Source: Pelagimonas sp017744045
GTDB lineage: Bacteria > Pseudomonadota > Alphaproteobacteria > Rhodobacterales > Rhodobacteraceae
Assembly: GCF_017744045.1 (NCBI RefSeq)
Contig: NZ_JAGHRD010000006.1
Length of the DNA: 64,000 bases
Reading direction: 5' to 3' (one strand)
The position numbers and the translations under genes were made by a program. The notes beneath the pieces are model-generated. The model did not search any database, was not told where the DNA came from, and saw nothing but the letters and a program-made list of their open reading frames with translations. Below, piece after piece: positions 1 to 7,348 of the stretch (the first letter of the stretch is position 1; each line of letters begins with the position of its first letter).

Positions 1-1
1 C

Positions 2-91
2 AACACCGTCAGGCCGCACAGCGCATTAGGCTATCGCCCACCCGCGCCAGAAAGCATCGTTCCGATGGACCAGAGGCCGACGATGCACTAA
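2..91 (+). CDS. IS3-type transposase, C-terminal fragment (cut by window edge)
   Basis: The open frame enters from the left edge and ends at TAA. It encodes 29 residues containing RPHSALGYRPP followed by a Pro-rich tail. This is the typical end of the integrase-core (DDE) transposase of IS3-family elements. The catalytic residues lie outside the window. An inverted-repeat-like end follows 9 bp later and closes with CA, as IS3 ends do. Whether the element is intact cannot be judged from here. Confidence 0.8.
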   Translation, partial: NTVRPHSALGYRPPAPESIVPMDQRPTMH

Positions 92-94
92 CAA

Positions 95-757
95 TCAAAC
101 TGGACCACCCGATGGGGGCACGCCAGCTGCATTACTTGTTAGGAGTCGAGCCAACTGAACACTAAGCACAAATCTCTCAGGTTGGGCATTGGAGGCTACG
201 CGGAAGCCTGTATCAATTGCCTTTCCCAAGAAATCGAATTCAAATGGCTCTTCATCAGCCGAAATTTCGAGTGCTTCTGATGTTGGTAACAATTCAGGTT
301 GCCCACCTCGAACCCGCAACTCTACGGTGCGGTTAGGTTCGGGAAACGCAGCCAGCCAGCCCGCTCCCTTTACGTTCAGGTTGACTTTTAAATCTTGAAG
401 GCGCTTCCTGTAATCAAGCAATGTTTTCACAAAAGAATTCAGAGCAACAACACAAGCTTTCTTACTCTTTACTCTCCCACAAAAAACTAATTCGTCCCCA
501 ACTGCTTTCCAAAGCTTTGGGCATTCGTGCTCACCCATGCCCGAGTTCATTTGTTGCTGAAACGTTGAAGCAAACAGGCTGGGGAAGTCTGAGTAAAACT
601 TCTGGAACTCAGTTACCCAATTTGGTGTTGCGCCAGCTTCCCTGGCTTCACCATCGCTTGAATTCTTGAAAGCTGTAGAACCGCTCAAATCAACAGACAA
701 GAAAAGGCGTACTCGATACTCGGCCGCCTCGAACCGAAGTTGTTCAATGTCAGGCAT
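95..757 (-). CDS. Class III nucleotidyl cyclase-like protein, 3' end replaced by IS sequence
   Basis: The 220-residue product resembles a single class III adenylate/guanylate cyclase domain. VDLSGST (residues 22-28) matches the first metal-binding loop with Asp23. KAVGDELVF (84-92) matches the second metal site with Asp88. GKAIDTGFRVA (178-188) matches the catalytic G-x-x-V-N-x-A-x-R helix, with Arg186 kept and Asp182 at the usual Asn. There is no membrane segment or second domain. Residues 1-212 look native; from residue 213 the codons lie in the IS end, so the original C-terminus is lost. The start overlaps the upstream metallopeptidase gene by 8 bp, so the two are probably translated together. 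The region is AT-richer than the rest of the window, suggesting transfer. Small standalone cyclases of this kind occur in anti-phage Pycsar systems, but no effector gene is visible. Activity and product nucleotide are unknown. Confidence 0.6.
   Translation of the reverse strand: MPDIEQLRFEAAEYRVRLFLSVDLSGSTAFKNSSDGEAREAGATPNWVTEFQKFYSDFPSLFASTFQQQMNSGMGEHECPKLWKAVGDELVFCGRVKSKKACVVALNSFVKTLLDYRKRLQDLKVNLNVKGAGWLAAFPEPNRTVELRVRGGQPELLPTSEALEISADEEPFEFDFLGKAIDTGFRVASNAQPERFVLSVQLARLLTSNAAGVPPSGGPV
101..120 (+). repeat. Putative right terminal inverted repeat of the IS
   Basis: This GC-rich 20-mer begins 9 bp after the transposase stop codon and ends in CA. Read on the minus strand it supplies most of the last nine codons and part of the C-terminus of the neighbouring cyclase-like ORF, whose stop falls at 95-97. 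The IS has therefore landed in, or directly at the end of, that gene. Confidence 0.65.
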
Positions 758-1334
758 TTATCCCCAAAGTCTTTGCTCTAACTTCAACAGCCGATTGTGT
801 AACACCAAATTTCTCAGCTGCTATGCCTTTTTTGTAGGCCTGTGAAAACTCTAACTTTGGCATCAGAAAAGCAGAAGCGAACCAATTGGCTTCCCATTCG
901 CACCTAATTAGGTCTTGATCGCTCTCGTCAACGCTTCGCGTCGCGCGCATACCATGACCTGCATGAGCGTTCTTAACCTTTGGCCAATGCAAAAGGAGAT
1001 GCCCTAATTCGTGGGCTATGGTGAAATTATCCCTCAATCCCCCAGTTTGCGAAGACAAGTGGATTACGAAGGTGTCATCCGGCTCAACTACTATTGCATC
1101 TGTTTGATCGTCGTCGAAGATACCAATGTAGGAGATCCGCCCTTGATTTGCTGAAACAAGTTTTGGCAAATCAAAGCCGTTGGTCAACCCGACGTGCGCT
1201 CTTAAGTCTTCAGCAAAAGCCCAAACACTTGGCTTATTCGCACGGGAGGGAATAGGTGGGCAGTATTGAACCTCAACACTTTGCATTTGAAGTTCAGCCA
1301 TTAGACATACACAGTTTGTTGAGTGACACGACAA
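750..1334 (-). CDS. ImmA/IrrE-family metallo-endopeptidase
   Basis: The product is a zinc peptidase of the M78 type, 194 residues from the TTG start. The HExxH motif is HELGH (108-112), preceded by FTIA. The third ligand region is RCEWEANWFASAFLMP (from about residue 144), where Glu148 is the likely ligand. There is no N-terminal helix-turn-helix, unlike many IrrE relatives. The TTG at 1334 has a good ribosome site (GAGAGGA, 5 nt away), whereas the ATG at 1301 has none. ImmA relatives cleave XRE-type repressors of mobile elements and IrrE relatives cleave DdrO. No repressor gene is next to it, but an operator-like dyad lies just upstream. It overlaps the cyclase-like gene downstream, so the substrate may control that two-gene unit. 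Confidence 0.8.
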   Translation of the reverse strand: MSCHSTNCVCLMAELQMQSVEVQYCPPIPSRANKPSVWAFAEDLRAHVGLTNGFDLPKLVSANQGRISYIGIFDDDQTDAIVVEPDDTFVIHLSSQTGGLRDNFTIAHELGHLLLHWPKVKNAHAGHGMRATRSVDESDQDLIRCEWEANWFASAFLMPKLEFSQAYKKGIAAEKFGVTQSAVEVRAKTLGINA

Positions 1335-1355
1335 ACGATCCTCTCAATAACGCGG

Positions 1356-1373
1356 ACATTGTTCCTACAATGT
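1356..1373. promoter_or_regulatory. 18-bp dyad upstream of the ImmA gene, operator-like
   Basis: The arms are perfect 7-bp inverted repeats, ACATTGT and ACAATGT, with a 4-bp spacer (TCCT). The dyad ends 22 bp upstream of the TTG start codon, where a promoter of the minus-strand unit would lie. Its size and symmetry suit an XRE/Cro-type repressor, the known class of substrates for ImmA peptidases. No cognate repressor gene is in the window. Confidence 0.5.
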
Positions 1374-1395
1374 TCTCGCCCAAACGTCAACCTAC

Positions 1396-1407
1396 ACTAC
1401 ATGTAGT
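1396..1407. promoter_or_regulatory. 12-bp perfect palindrome (ACTACATGTAGT)
   Basis: The palindrome lies 23 bp further upstream of the first dyad in the spacer between the ImmA gene and pheA. It could be a second operator or chance; nothing else supports a function. Confidence 0.25.
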
Positions 1408-1488
1408 CGCATTTTTCACGTTAACTGGCAAGGTCGCACTTCAGAACAGCATTTAGAGTTCTTTGCCTAGACCTTATTTCGCCCCCCC

Positions 1489-2322
1489 TCAATCCCGTCT
1501 CGGATCCCGCGGGTAAGTGCCCAGGATCTCGACCATATCGGTAAAATAGTCGAGCTCTTCCATGGCGCGTTGCACGCCTAGGTCGTCGGGGTGGCCTTCG
1601 ATATCGGCGTAGAACTGGGTTGCGGTGAAGGAGCCGCCGACCATGTAGCTTTCGAGCTTGGTCATGTTGACGCCATTGGTGGCGAAACCGCCCATGGCTT
1701 TGTAGAGCGCGGAGGGCAGGTTGCGGACCTGAAAGACGAAAGTGGTCATCATGCCGTGGCTGCCACGGCGCGAGGTGTCGGCCTCGGGCGACATGATCAG
1801 GAAGCGGGTGGTGTTATGGGCGTGATCCTCGATATGGCGGGCGAGAATGTGCAGCCCGTTGATCTCAGCCGCGAGGTCAGAGGCGAGGGCCCCGATCTTC
1901 ATCTCTTGGTTGGCGGCGATCTCGGCGGCGGCGCCGGCGCTGTCGGGCGCGGATTCGCCCTTGATACCATAGCGGGAGAGGAAGGACTCGGCCTGGGGAA
2001 TCAGCACGGGATGGGCGCGCACCAGCTCGAGGTCTTCGATCTGCACGCCGGGCATGGCCATGAGGGAGATATGGACGCGGACAAAGGCTTCGTCGATGAT
2101 GCGCAGCCCGCTTTCGGGCAACATGCGATGGATGTCAGCAACGCGGCCATAGGTGGTGTTTTCCACCGGCAGCATGGCGAGGTCGGCCTTGCCGGATTTC
2201 ACCGCCGTGATGACGTCTTCGAAGGTCTGACAGGGCACGGGCTCCATATCGGGGCGGGCATCGCGGCAGGCCTCGTGAGAATAGGCGCCGAGCTCTCCTT
2301 GGAAGGCGATACGCTGGGTCAT
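1489..2322 (-). CDS. pheA: Prephenate dehydratase
   Basis: This monofunctional 277-residue enzyme converts prephenate to phenylpyruvate in phenylalanine synthesis. The N-terminus reads FQGELGAYSHEA, the typical substrate-domain start. NTTRFLIM (around residue 174) carries the catalytic Thr-Thr-Arg-Phe. A C-terminal ACT domain (about 195-277) has the regulatory signatures LPSALYKAMGGF and NMTKLES, so allosteric inhibition by phenylalanine is likely. There is no chorismate mutase domain. The ATG at 2322 is preceded by AGGAAA; upstream codons in the same frame belong to the cytochrome gene on the other strand and are not coding. It is transcribed divergently from the cytochrome c gene. Confidence 0.95.
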   Translation of the reverse strand: MTQRIAFQGELGAYSHEACRDARPDMEPVPCQTFEDVITAVKSGKADLAMLPVENTTYGRVADIHRMLPESGLRIIDEAFVRVHISLMAMPGVQIEDLELVRAHPVLIPQAESFLSRYGIKGESAPDSAGAAAEIAANQEMKIGALASDLAAEINGLHILARHIEDHAHNTTRFLIMSPEADTSRRGSHGMMTTFVFQVRNLPSALYKAMGGFATNGVNMTKLESYMVGGSFTATQFYADIEGHPDDLGVQRAMEELDYFTDMVEILGTYPRDPRRD

Positions 2323-2463
2323 GGGGCGGTTTCCTGTCAGTTTGGACGCAGTGGCCCGGTGGGCGGGCGTTTGGTCGCGCCTTCTACACCTTGCCATGGG
2401 CGAAGGGAAGCAATAGACACGCGCCCGACGAATAGCGAATGCGAATAGCGAACAGGGCACCTC

Positions 2464-2991
2464 ATGTTTGACACAATGACCATGACCAAAGTTGTAGGCG
2501 GCGTCTGCGGATCCCTGCTGGTCTTCCTTCTCGGCAAATGGGTTGCCGAAGAGCTGTATCACACCGGCGGTGGCCATGGGGACCACGCGCAGGCGGCCTA
2601 TATCATTGATACAGGCAGCGATGATGCGGCGGCGGAAGAAGAAGTCGTGGAAATCGACGTGGCGGCGGTTCTGGCGGCGGGTGACGCTGGCAAGGGCGCG
2701 ACCACCTTCAAGAAGAAATGCGGCTCTTGCCACAAGGTTGATGATGGCGCGAACGGCACCGGCCCATACCTGTATGGCGTTGTGAACCGTCCGGTTGGCA
2801 CGGCGGCTGGCTTCTCGGGCTACTCGGGTGCTTTGAACGAGGTGGTGGACAACTGGACGCCGGAGCACCTGTTTGGCTTCCTTGAGAACCCAAAAACCTA
2901 TGCGCCTGGCAATGGCATGAAGTTCAAAGGCTTCTCCAAGCCGAAAGATCGCGCAGATGTGATTGCTTATCTGAGCACCCTGGGCAACTAA
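2464..2991 (+). CDS. cycM: Membrane-anchored class I cytochrome c (CycM/c552-type)
   Basis: The 175-residue protein has an uncleaved N-terminal anchor (about residues 9-25), an Asp/Glu/Ala-rich linker, and a class I heme domain. The heme site is CGSCH (86-90) and the distal Met is in GNGMKFKGF. This matches the Paracoccus c552 (CycM) and Rhodobacter c-y group, which carries electrons from the bc1 complex to terminal oxidases at the periplasmic face of the membrane. It is monocistronic and ends in a strong terminator. In this genome it could feed the cbb3 oxidase or another oxidase. The symbol rests on architecture only. Confidence 0.88.
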   Translation: MFDTMTMTKVVGGVCGSLLVFLLGKWVAEELYHTGGGHGDHAQAAYIIDTGSDDAAAEEEVVEIDVAAVLAAGDAGKGATTFKKKCGSCHKVDDGANGTGPYLYGVVNRPVGTAAGFSGYSGALNEVVDNWTPEHLFGFLENPKTYAPGNGMKFKGFSKPKDRADVIAYLSTLGN

Positions 2992-3014
2992 GCCCAAATC
3001 GCGAGAGAATCAGG

Positions 3015-3042
3015 CCGCGTCCCGCTGGGGCGCGGTTTTTTT
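3015..3042 (+). terminator. Rho-independent terminator of the cytochrome c gene
   Basis: The stem CCGCGTCCC / GGGGCGCGG with loop GCT is followed by seven T residues, 23 bp after the stop codon. Confidence 0.85.
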
Positions 3043-3214
3043 ATGCGCGACTGTCGGCGCAACTCTCGCACAAACCTGGCGCAACTTGTGCGCGTTTCCC
3101 GTAACATCACGGAATCTCAACTTGAAACTGCACCGCACCTGCCCTTAGCTATAAATTAACTAAAATGAAGATTAGTTATATGCACCGCCTCACAGGACCT
3201 ATCAGGGAGATCCC

Positions 3215-5149
3215 ATGCTGAGACCCAAAGCCGCAGCCCGCCCCTTTACCCGACCTGCTTCCCAAGCCCCTGCCCGTGCACGGTCCGTCGCCTTTGACGT
3301 GAAACCCATCGCAACCGGGGCCTTGCTGGCGCTGGGATTGGCGGTGCTGGCAACCGGGGCCTTGGCCGAGCAAGAGGTGATCAAGGCGCATGGGGTGTCG
3401 ACCTTTGGCGAGCTGAAATATGATGCGGATTTTCCGCATTTTGACTATGTGAACCCAGAGGCCCCAAAGGGCGGTGAATATTCCAGCTGGGCCTTTGGCA
3501 CCTTTGACAGTCTCAGCCCCTATATCATCAAGGGCAATGCCGCGGCCGGGTCCAGCCTGTTCTTTGACACGCTGCTGACGGGCAATCTGGAAGAGCCGGA
3601 CGCGATGTATGGTTTGGTGGCCCATACGCTGGAATATCCGGAAAACCGCGAATGGGTGATTTTCCACATGCGCCCTGAGGCGAAGTTTAGCGACGGGTCT
3701 CAACTGACCGCCCATGACGTGGTGTTTTCCTATGATGTGCTGCTGGAAAAGGGCCAGCCGCGCTACAAATCCCTGTTCAAGGATATCATCGGCGCCGAGG
3801 CAATCGATGATTACACGGTCAAGTTCACCTTCAAACCCGACGGGGCCTTGCGCGAATTGCTGATGACCGCTGGCGGGCTGCCGATTTTCTCCAAGGCCTA
3901 TTACGAGACCGTCGATTTCGCCGAAAGCACGCTGGAGCCGCCGCTCGGCTCTGGCCCCTATCTGCTGGACAAAGTCGATCCGGGCCGGTCCGTGTCCTAT
4001 AAGCGCCGCGATGATTACTGGGCCAAGGATTTGCCGGTCAATGTCGGGACGCTGAATTTTGACGTTCTGAAATACGAGTATTTCGGCGATTACCTCTCCG
4101 CCTTTGAGGCGTTCAAGGCCGGGGCCTATACCTATCGTGAAGAGTTCACCTCAAAAACCTGGGCAACCGCCTATGATTTCCCGGCACTGAATGATGGTTA
4201 CATGATCAAGGAAACCCTGCCGGATGGCCGCCCGACGGGCACGCAGGGCTTCTGGTTCAACATGCGCCGCGACAAATTCCAGGACCCGCGGGTGCGCGAG
4301 GCGCTTGGCATGGCCTTCAACTTTGAATGGTCCAATGAATCGCTGTTCTATGGGCTTTATGGCCGCACCGACAGTTTCTGGGAGAACTCGCCGACCCTTC
4401 AGGCCTCGGGGATGCCCCCCGCCGAAGAGTTGGCGATTTTGGAACCATTGCGCGAATACTTCCCCGAAGAAGTGTTCACCGAAGAGGCCTTTACCCCGGC
4501 TGTTTCCAAATCCACGGATCTGGCAGATCGCCGCGCGCTGCGCCGCGCGGGCAAGCTGCTGGATGAGGCGGGCTGGGAAGTTGGCGATGACGGGCTGCGC
4601 TATAAGGATGGTCAGCAACTGACGCTTGAGATCCTGAATGACGTGCCGGGATATGACCGGATCATCAACCCCTATGTGGAAAACCTGAAGCGTTTGGGCG
4701 TGGCGGCGGTGCATAACCGGGTCGATGCGGCAGAGGCCAAGGAACGCGAAAAGAACTATGATTACGACATGGTCACGCAGCGTTTTGTCATGTCCCAAAC
4801 GCCGGGCGATGAGCTGGAGCAGCTGTTTGGGTCGGCCACCGTTGATACCGTGGGCGGATATAACATGGCAGGCCTCAACAATGAGGGGATCGATAAGCTG
4901 ATCGACGTCATTGCCAACGCCAAGAGCCGCGAAGAGCTGGATGTTGCAGTGCGAGCGCTGGATCGTGTGCTGCGCGCCATGCATATCTGGGTGCCGCAAT
5001 GGTACAAAGGCGCGCATAACATCGCCTATCTCGATGTCTATAGCCGCCCTTACACAGACACGCCGCCGCCCCTGTCCATTGGTCAGACCTCGATCTGGTG
5101 GTGGGACGAAGACAAGGCGCAGCGTTTGCGCGACGCTGGGGAACTGTAA
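3215..5149 (+). CDS. yejA: ABC transporter substrate-binding protein, YejA type (SBP_bac_5)
   Basis: The 644-residue periplasmic binding protein belongs to the oligopeptide/microcin C family. A long basic N-region (1-30) precedes a hydrophobic segment (about 31-50) ending ALA, so a signal peptide is cleaved near residue 51. The mature chain begins with KAHGVSTFGELKY, a typical YejA opening. The family-5 domain spans roughly 90-560, and the C-terminus has the Trp-rich SIWWWDEDKAQRL seen in YejA proteins. The SD GGGAGA precedes the ATG. It heads a four-gene operon, with the first permease 6 bp downstream. The natural ligand is probably peptides; microcin C uptake is known for the E. coli homologue. 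Confidence 0.9.
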   Translation: MLRPKAAARPFTRPASQAPARARSVAFDVKPIATGALLALGLAVLATGALAEQEVIKAHGVSTFGELKYDADFPHFDYVNPEAPKGGEYSSWAFGTFDSLSPYIIKGNAAAGSSLFFDTLLTGNLEEPDAMYGLVAHTLEYPENREWVIFHMRPEAKFSDGSQLTAHDVVFSYDVLLEKGQPRYKSLFKDIIGAEAIDDYTVKFTFKPDGALRELLMTAGGLPIFSKAYYETVDFAESTLEPPLGSGPYLLDKVDPGRSVSYKRRDDYWAKDLPVNVGTLNFDVLKYEYFGDYLSAFEAFKAGAYTYREEFTSKTWATAYDFPALNDGYMIKETLPDGRPTGTQGFWFNMRRDKFQDPRVREALGMAFNFEWSNESLFYGLYGRTDSFWENSPTLQASGMPPAEELAILEPLREYFPEEVFTEEAFTPAVSKSTDLADRRALRRAGKLLDEAGWEVGDDGLRYKDGQQLTLEILNDVPGYDRIINPYVENLKRLGVAAVHNRVDAAEAKEREKNYDYDMVTQRFVMSQTPGDELEQLFGSATVDTVGGYNMAGLNNEGIDKLIDVIANAKSREELDVAVRALDRVLRAMHIWVPQWYKGAHNIAYLDVYSRPYTDTPPPLSIGQTSIWWWDEDKAQRLRDAGEL

Positions 5150-5155
5150 CGCGCC

Positions 5156-6229
5156 ATGGCGGCCTATCTTCTCCGACGTGTGCTTTTGATCATACCAACG
5201 CTGCTTGGGATCATGATCATCAACTTCGCCCTGGTGCAATTTGTGCCGGGCGGGCCCATCGAACAAATCCTGGCCGAGATTGAGGGCGAAGGCGATGCCT
5301 TTGCCGGGATCGCGGGGGGCGGCAATGAGGTTGCCGGTTCCAATGACGAAGGCGTGGGTCGGCGCGGCTTGCCCGAGGAATATATCAAGGAGCTTGAGGC
5401 GCAGTTCGGCTTTGACAAGCCACCGCTTGAGCGGTTCCTGAACATGTTGTGGAACTATATGCGGCTTGATTTCGGCGAGAGCTATTTCAGGTCGATTTCG
5501 GTGATTGATCTGGTGTTGGAGAAGATGCCGGTTTCCATTTCGCTGGGGCTATGGTCGACGCTGATCGCCTATATCGTGTCGATCCCGCTGGGTATCCGCA
5601 AGGCGGTGCGCGACGGGACGCCGTTTGACACCTGGACCTCGGCCACGATCATCGTCGCCTATGCCATTCCCGGCTTTCTATTCGCGATCCTGCTACTGGT
5701 GCTGTTTGCGGGCGGGTCCTATTGGCAGATCTTCCCGCTGCGTGGGCTGACCTCGGAGAATTTCGATGAGCTGACGCTGTTTGGCAAGATCTATGACTAT
5801 CTCTGGCACATCGCGCTGCCGGTCTTTGCCTCGACCATCGCCGCCTTTGCGACGCTGACCTTGCTGACCAAAAACAGCTTTCTCGACGAGATCAAAAAGC
5901 AATATGTGATGACCGCGCGGGCCAAGGGGCTGTCCGAAGGGCGGGTGCTTTATGGGCATGTGTTCCGCAATGCCATGCTGATCGTGATTGCCGGGTTGCC
6001 GGGCGTCTTTATCGGCGTGTTCTTTGGCGGCTCGATCATCATCGAGACGATCTTCTCGCTGGATGGGCTGGGGCGTCTGGGCTTTGAAGCGGCGGTTGAG
6101 CGCGATTATCCGGTGATCTTTGGCACGCTGTTCATCAGCTCGCTGATCGGGCTGTTGATCGGGATTCTGTCGGACATGATGTATGTCTTTGTCGATCCGC
6201 GCATCGACTTTGAAAAGCGGGAGGGCTGA
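5156..6229 (+). CDS. yejB: ABC transporter permease, YejB type
   Basis: This 357-residue inner-membrane permease starts with the typical LLRRVLLIIPTLLGIMIINF helix and the APGG-like motif VPGGPIEQIL. A periplasmic stretch (about 35-75) is followed by the BPD_transp_1 domain. The EAA loop includes YVMTARAKGLSEGRV (about 247-261), the contact site for the ATPase. It ends DPRIDFEKREG and is followed 3 bp later by the second permease gene. It pairs with YejE to form the membrane channel. Confidence 0.92.
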   Translation: MAAYLLRRVLLIIPTLLGIMIINFALVQFVPGGPIEQILAEIEGEGDAFAGIAGGGNEVAGSNDEGVGRRGLPEEYIKELEAQFGFDKPPLERFLNMLWNYMRLDFGESYFRSISVIDLVLEKMPVSISLGLWSTLIAYIVSIPLGIRKAVRDGTPFDTWTSATIIVAYAIPGFLFAILLLVLFAGGSYWQIFPLRGLTSENFDELTLFGKIYDYLWHIALPVFASTIAAFATLTLLTKNSFLDEIKKQYVMTARAKGLSEGRVLYGHVFRNAMLIVIAGLPGVFIGVFFGGSIIIETIFSLDGLGRLGFEAAVERDYPVIFGTLFISSLIGLLIGILSDMMYVFVDPRIDFEKREG

Positions 6230-6232
6230 GCC

Positions 6233-7348
6233 ATGTTCAAACTGTCCCCGCTGAACCAACGCCGCTGGAGCAATTTCAAAAAGAACCGCCGCGCCTTCTG
6301 GTCGCTGTGGATCTTTGCGGTGATCTTTGGCCTGTCGCTATTTGCCGAATTCATCGCCAATGACCGCCCGATCCTGGTGAATTACCGCGGCGAATATCGC
6401 ATGCCGATCTTCAGTTTCTATGCCGAGACGGACTATGGCGGCGAATTCCGATCCGAGGCCGCCTATCGCGATGTCGAGGTGAAATGCCTGATCTATACCG
6501 GCGGGATCGAGGATTGCCTTGATGACCCGGACGGGCTGATCGAACAGGTGAAATCCGGTCAGGGGGCCGAGCTGGGCGAGGAATTCAGCGAAGGTTGGAT
6601 GATCTGGCCGCTCATCCCCTACAGCTTTAACACCTCGGTTGACCGCCCCGGCGCCGCCCCCCTGCCCCCGAATAGCCAGAACTGGCTGGGCACGGATGAT
6701 ACCAAGCGCGATGTGGTCGCGCGGGTGATCTATGGCTTCCGCCTGTCGATCCTGTTCACCCTACTGGTCACGATCTCAAGCTCGATCATCGGGGTGATAG
6801 CCGGGGCCTTGCAGGGCTATTTTGGCGGCTGGCTGGATCTGATCTTCCAACGGGTGATCGAGATCTGGGCCTCGACCCCCCAGCTATACGTCATCATCAT
6901 CCTGTTCGCGATCCTGGGGCGAAGTTTCTGGTTGCTGGTGGTGTTGATGATCCTGTTTGGCTGGATGGGGCTTGTGGGCGTGGTGCGCGCCGAATTCCTG
7001 CGCGCGCGCAATCTGGAATATGTCCGCGCCGCCCGCGCTTTAGGGGTGAGCAACTGGACGATCATGTTCCGCCACATGCTGCCCAATGCCATGGTTGCCA
7101 CCCTGACCTTTATGCCCTTTATCGTGACCGGCACTATCTCGACCCTGGCCGGGCTTGATTTCCTGGGTTTTGGCCTGCCTTCCTCTGCCCCGTCGCTGGG
7201 CGAGATGACGCTGCAAGCCAAACAGAACCTGCAAGCCCCCTGGCTGGCCTTTACCGCCTTTACCGTCTTTGCTGTGATGCTGTCCCTGCTGGTCTTCATC
7301 TTTGAAGGCGTGCGCGATGCCTTTGACCCGAGGAAAACATTCTCATGA
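6233..7348 (+). CDS. yejE: ABC transporter permease, YejE type
   Basis: This 371-residue permease is the partner of YejB. The N-terminus has the family pattern RRWSNFKKNRRAFWSLWIF and FAEFIANDRP, then a large periplasmic insert (about 45-140). LGTDDTKRDVVARVIYG leads into the BPD_transp_1 domain. The EAA loop is EYVRAARALGVSNWTIM. The last codons overlap the ATPase gene by 4 bp (ATGA), indicating translational coupling. Confidence 0.92.
   Translation: MFKLSPLNQRRWSNFKKNRRAFWSLWIFAVIFGLSLFAEFIANDRPILVNYRGEYRMPIFSFYAETDYGGEFRSEAAYRDVEVKCLIYTGGIEDCLDDPDGLIEQVKSGQGAELGEEFSEGWMIWPLIPYSFNTSVDRPGAAPLPPNSQNWLGTDDTKRDVVARVIYGFRLSILFTLLVTISSSIIGVIAGALQGYFGGWLDLIFQRVIEIWASTPQLYVIIILFAILGRSFWLLVVLMILFGWMGLVGVVRAEFLRARNLEYVRAARALGVSNWTIMFRHMLPNAMVATLTFMPFIVTGTISTLAGLDFLGFGLPSSAPSLGEMTLQAKQNLQAPWLAFTAFTVFAVMLSLLVFIFEGVRDAFDPRKTFS

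Larger units (their letters stand above)
1..120 (+). mobile_element. Right end of an IS3-family insertion sequence
   Basis: The segment contains the transposase C-terminus and a terminal repeat-like 20-mer at 101-120 (TGGACCACCCGATGGGGGCA) ending in CA. The more AT-rich host sequence starts at 121. The left end and any target duplication are outside the window, so the exact boundary is inferred from the transposase stop, the repeat and the change in composition. Confidence 0.7.

Noticed and set aside
2323..2997. Extension of pheA to a 502-residue protein
   Set aside because: The extra codons run antisense through the cytochrome c gene; the family start is at 2322 with a ribosome site.
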